This document shows, piece after piece, positions 31,864-33,123 of a DNA stretch of 33,123 bases (position 1 is the stretch's first letter; each line of letters opens with the position of its first letter). The notes beneath the pieces were generated by a model. That model had not been told where the DNA came from. It worked only from the letters and a program-made list of their open reading frames with translations, and ran no database searches. The stretch is from Deltaproteobacteria bacterium. GTDB lineage: Bacteria; Desulfobacterota; DSM-4660; Desulfatiglandales; HGW-15. The stretch spans positions 1 to 33,123 of the forward strand of contig JAFGDF010000313.1 of assembly GCA_016932235.1 (NCBI GenBank). The letters run 5' to 3'. The translations under genes and the position numbers were made by a program.

Positions 31864-32601
31864 TTGGGGAAAAAAAATATTAAATACCCTGTGGATTGTC
31901 TTAGAAAGTGGACATGGGTGGTAATCTTCGCCATTGCCTTTGCCTGGGTGGAGAGTTCGGTTGTTGTCTATCTCCGTGAGATCTTTTATGAAGGCGGATT
32001 CAGCTTCCCGATAGTCGCGGAATGGCAGTACGGGAAACTGGTGATCGATAATCTCATGAACATAGAGCTGGGAAGAGAGCTTGCAACCATTGTGATGCTT
32101 GCTGCGATCGGTCTCTCAACGGGTAAGAACAAATGGCAGAAGTTCAGTTTTTTTATGATAGCCTTCGGTGTATGGGATATATTTTATTATATATGGCTCA
32201 GAGTAATGGTCTCCTGGCCGGAAAGTCTCATGACCTGGGACCTCCTGTTTCTTATTCCCCTCCCCTGGGTTGGGCCTGTGATTACTCCTGTCCTGATAGC
32301 GATGGCCATGACGGCGGCAGGGACCATGATCATATATTTTGACGAAAAGGGTTACAGGATAATGTTCCGGTGGTATGACTGGGTTATAGTGCTGGGATGC
32401 GGTCTGCTGATGATTATCGCCTTCTGCTGGGACTGGAAAAACATCATTCAGCTTAAGGACGGAATCCAGAGGACCGGAATCCCGGAATCATTTTTCTGGG
32501 AGCTTTATCTCCCTTCATACCTGTTTTCGGTCATCTATTTCGGCGTCAGGCTTAAACGATCCCTAGTATCCCCAAGAATCGGAAAGAATAATACCCTGTG
32601 A
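31864..32601 (+). CDS. Conserved-looking polytopic membrane protein, function unknown
   Basis: 245 residues, I do not recognise the family. About six hydrophobic segments are seen (near 16-37, 70-87, 93-112, 127-158, 172-190, 215-230). The membrane parts contain many Trp and single charged residues (WVESSVVVYLREI, FGVWDIFYYIWLR, LLFLIPLPWVGPVITPVL), suggesting a defined interior rather than a simple anchor. The tail is basic. The start is TTG at 31864 with AGGGG upstream. There are no partners in the same direction, and its TGA stop lies inside a hairpin at 32600-32624. It faces away from the thiamin operon, so a link to thiamin transport is not supported by operon structure. Confidence 0.72.
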   Translation: MGKKNIKYPVDCLRKWTWVVIFAIAFAWVESSVVVYLREIFYEGGFSFPIVAEWQYGKLVIDNLMNIELGRELATIVMLAAIGLSTGKNKWQKFSFFMIAFGVWDIFYYIWLRVMVSWPESLMTWDLLFLIPLPWVGPVITPVLIAMAMTAAGTMIIYFDEKGYRIMFRWYDWVIVLGCGLLMIIAFCWDWKNIIQLKDGIQRTGIPESFFWELYLPSYLFSVIYFGVRLKRSLVSPRIGKNNTL

Positions 32602-32624
32602 TTCCGCGGATCGACCGCGGAATC
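32600..32624. repeat. Perfect hairpin at the end of the membrane-protein gene
   Basis: GATTCCGCGG (32600-32609) and CCGCGGAATC (32615-32624) pair over 10 bp with a 5-nt loop; the stem includes the stop codon. No U-run follows. It is probably related to the repeat at 30128-30150. Confidence 0.55.
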
Positions 32625-32760
32625 CACATCCTTGAGCGGCCCGTATGCGGCCCTTGCGGATGAAAGAGTTTCATTCTTCGGGGGCTGTCCGAACCCTTTT
32701 GCCAAACGCAGGCCCGCTCATAAAAAATCTCAGTAAAATTAAGTATATTCCATAGCCCAT

Positions 32761-32964
32761 ATGGAAAGACTCGTTCCATCGCGTCCGATTTTTCGGCCAC
32801 GACCTGTCCGCGTGCGGGGACGAAAAGGCAGGCTTTTCAGCCTCCATTTCGGTGGGCAGGGCATGGACCTTCGCTTGAGATTCCTCCCGTGAGGCTGTCT
32901 GATAACCCCCCTCTCCCCTGATTGGAAGCCCCTCTTTTTAAAGAGGAGCAGGGGAGTTTTTTTT
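32761..32964 (+). ncRNA. Candidate structured RNA ending at a strong terminator
   Basis: The 443-bp gap 32602-33044 has no credible gene. From 32761 it contains successive hairpins: ATGGAA/TTCCAT, CCGA/TCGG, GTCC/GGAC and AGGC/GCCT, and it ends in an intrinsic terminator at 32913-32964. There is no clear promoter directly upstream and I cannot assign a known RNA family. It may equally be the 3' untranslated tail of the membrane-protein transcript, or an accumulation of small repeats. Confidence 0.3.
32913..32964 (+). terminator. Intrinsic terminator
   Basis: CTCCCCTG (32913-32920) pairs with CAGGGGAG (32949-32956); an inner helix CCTCTTT/AAAGAGG extends it, and eight T follow. It ends transcription before the tRNA promoter. 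Confidence 0.85.
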
Positions 32965-32988
32965 ATTGACGCCGCCCGATGATTTTGT

Positions 32989-33018
32989 TAGACACATAAC
33001 TTCTTTTTGAGATACAAT
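32989..33018 (+). promoter_or_regulatory. Predicted promoter of the tRNA gene
   Basis: TAGACA at 32989-32994, 18-bp spacer, TACAAT at 33013-33018, 26 bp before the tRNA 5' end. Confidence 0.5.
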
Positions 33019-33044
33019 TACGATCGCAAAGCGATTAAAAATAT

Positions 33045-33120
33045 TCCCCGGTAGCTCAGCAGGTAGAGCGGGTGGCTGTTAACCACTTGGTCGGCAGTTC
33101 GAGTCTGTCCCGGGGAGCCA
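33045..33120 (+). tRNA. tRNA-Asn (anticodon GTT)
   Basis: 76 nt including an encoded CCA. Acceptor stem TCCCCGG/CCGGGGA, D-arm GCTC-AGCAGGTA-GAGC, anticodon loop CTGTTAA with GTT, T-arm with GTTCGAG, discriminator G. All arms pair with only G-U wobbles in the anticodon and T stems. It reads codons AAC and AAU. A strong terminator lies just upstream. Confidence 0.97.
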
Positions 33121-33123
33121 AGA

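Noticed and set aside
32552..32800. 82-codon minus-strand ORF
   Set aside because: It crosses a perfect hairpin and the end of the membrane-protein gene, with no ribosome site and no family similarity.

Overview
The window reads as a chromosomal segment of a Gram-negative, probably anaerobic member of the Desulfobacterota (former Deltaproteobacteria). This is inferred from BamD, a selenocysteine elongation factor, LarC, DUF134/DUF5320 proteins and the style of RecA, AlaRS and ThiC; genus or family cannot be given. Most of it is core metabolism in tight operons with ATGA overlaps. The accessory parts lie mainly at the left end, around 6.3-9.4 kb and around 21 kb.

Layout. (1) 1-2175 is a decayed integron. 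A deleted and frameshifted integron integrase (intI, +) stands divergent from two gene cassettes on the minus strand: an NTF2/SnoaL-like ORF with an in-frame UGA, followed by a recognisable attC, then a SAM methyltransferase. The attC expected after the methyltransferase is cut short by a 373-bp palindromic element with 99-bp arms. (2) 2180-6220 is a plus-strand run: PflX-like radical SAM protein, larC, pgpA, a CinA lacking its MoCF domain, thpR. (3) 6325-9391 holds a MotA/TolQ-like plus OmpA/MotB-like coiled-coil pair, convergent with a truncated histone-deacetylase-family gene; it looks GC-richer than its surroundings. (4) 9787-14478 has a GH108 lysozyme, recA and alaS; where recX often sits there is a 218-bp non-coding element with perfect 24-bp terminal inverted repeats. 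(5) 14487-16524 (minus) carries trxB, trxA and bamD. (6) 16720-20350 (plus) is a translationally coupled selB, xdhC-family and LUD-domain operon. (7) 20435-22690 has a macro-domain gene, a four-helix-bundle gene flanked by inverted TGGAAT-type repeats, and a DUF134 regulator with DUF5320 protein behind a palindromic operator. (8) 22825-24395 (minus) is hisF coupled to an HD-domain gene. (9) 24555-26641 (plus) is a class III CoA-transferase followed by a beta-hydroxyacid dehydrogenase. (10) 26781-31695 (minus) is a thiamin operon thiC-thiM-thiE-thiL-thiD behind a TPP riboswitch and intrinsic terminator. (11) The right end has a six-helix membrane protein, a structured non-coding stretch ending in a strong terminator, and tRNA-Asn(GTT).

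No complete, clearly new system was found. The best unexpected signals are the integron relic with its internally consistent cassette boundaries, the two unrelated inverted-repeat elements (46-418 and 11517-11734), and the repeat-flanked four-helix-bundle gene. All product calls come from reading motifs in the translations; no database search was run.
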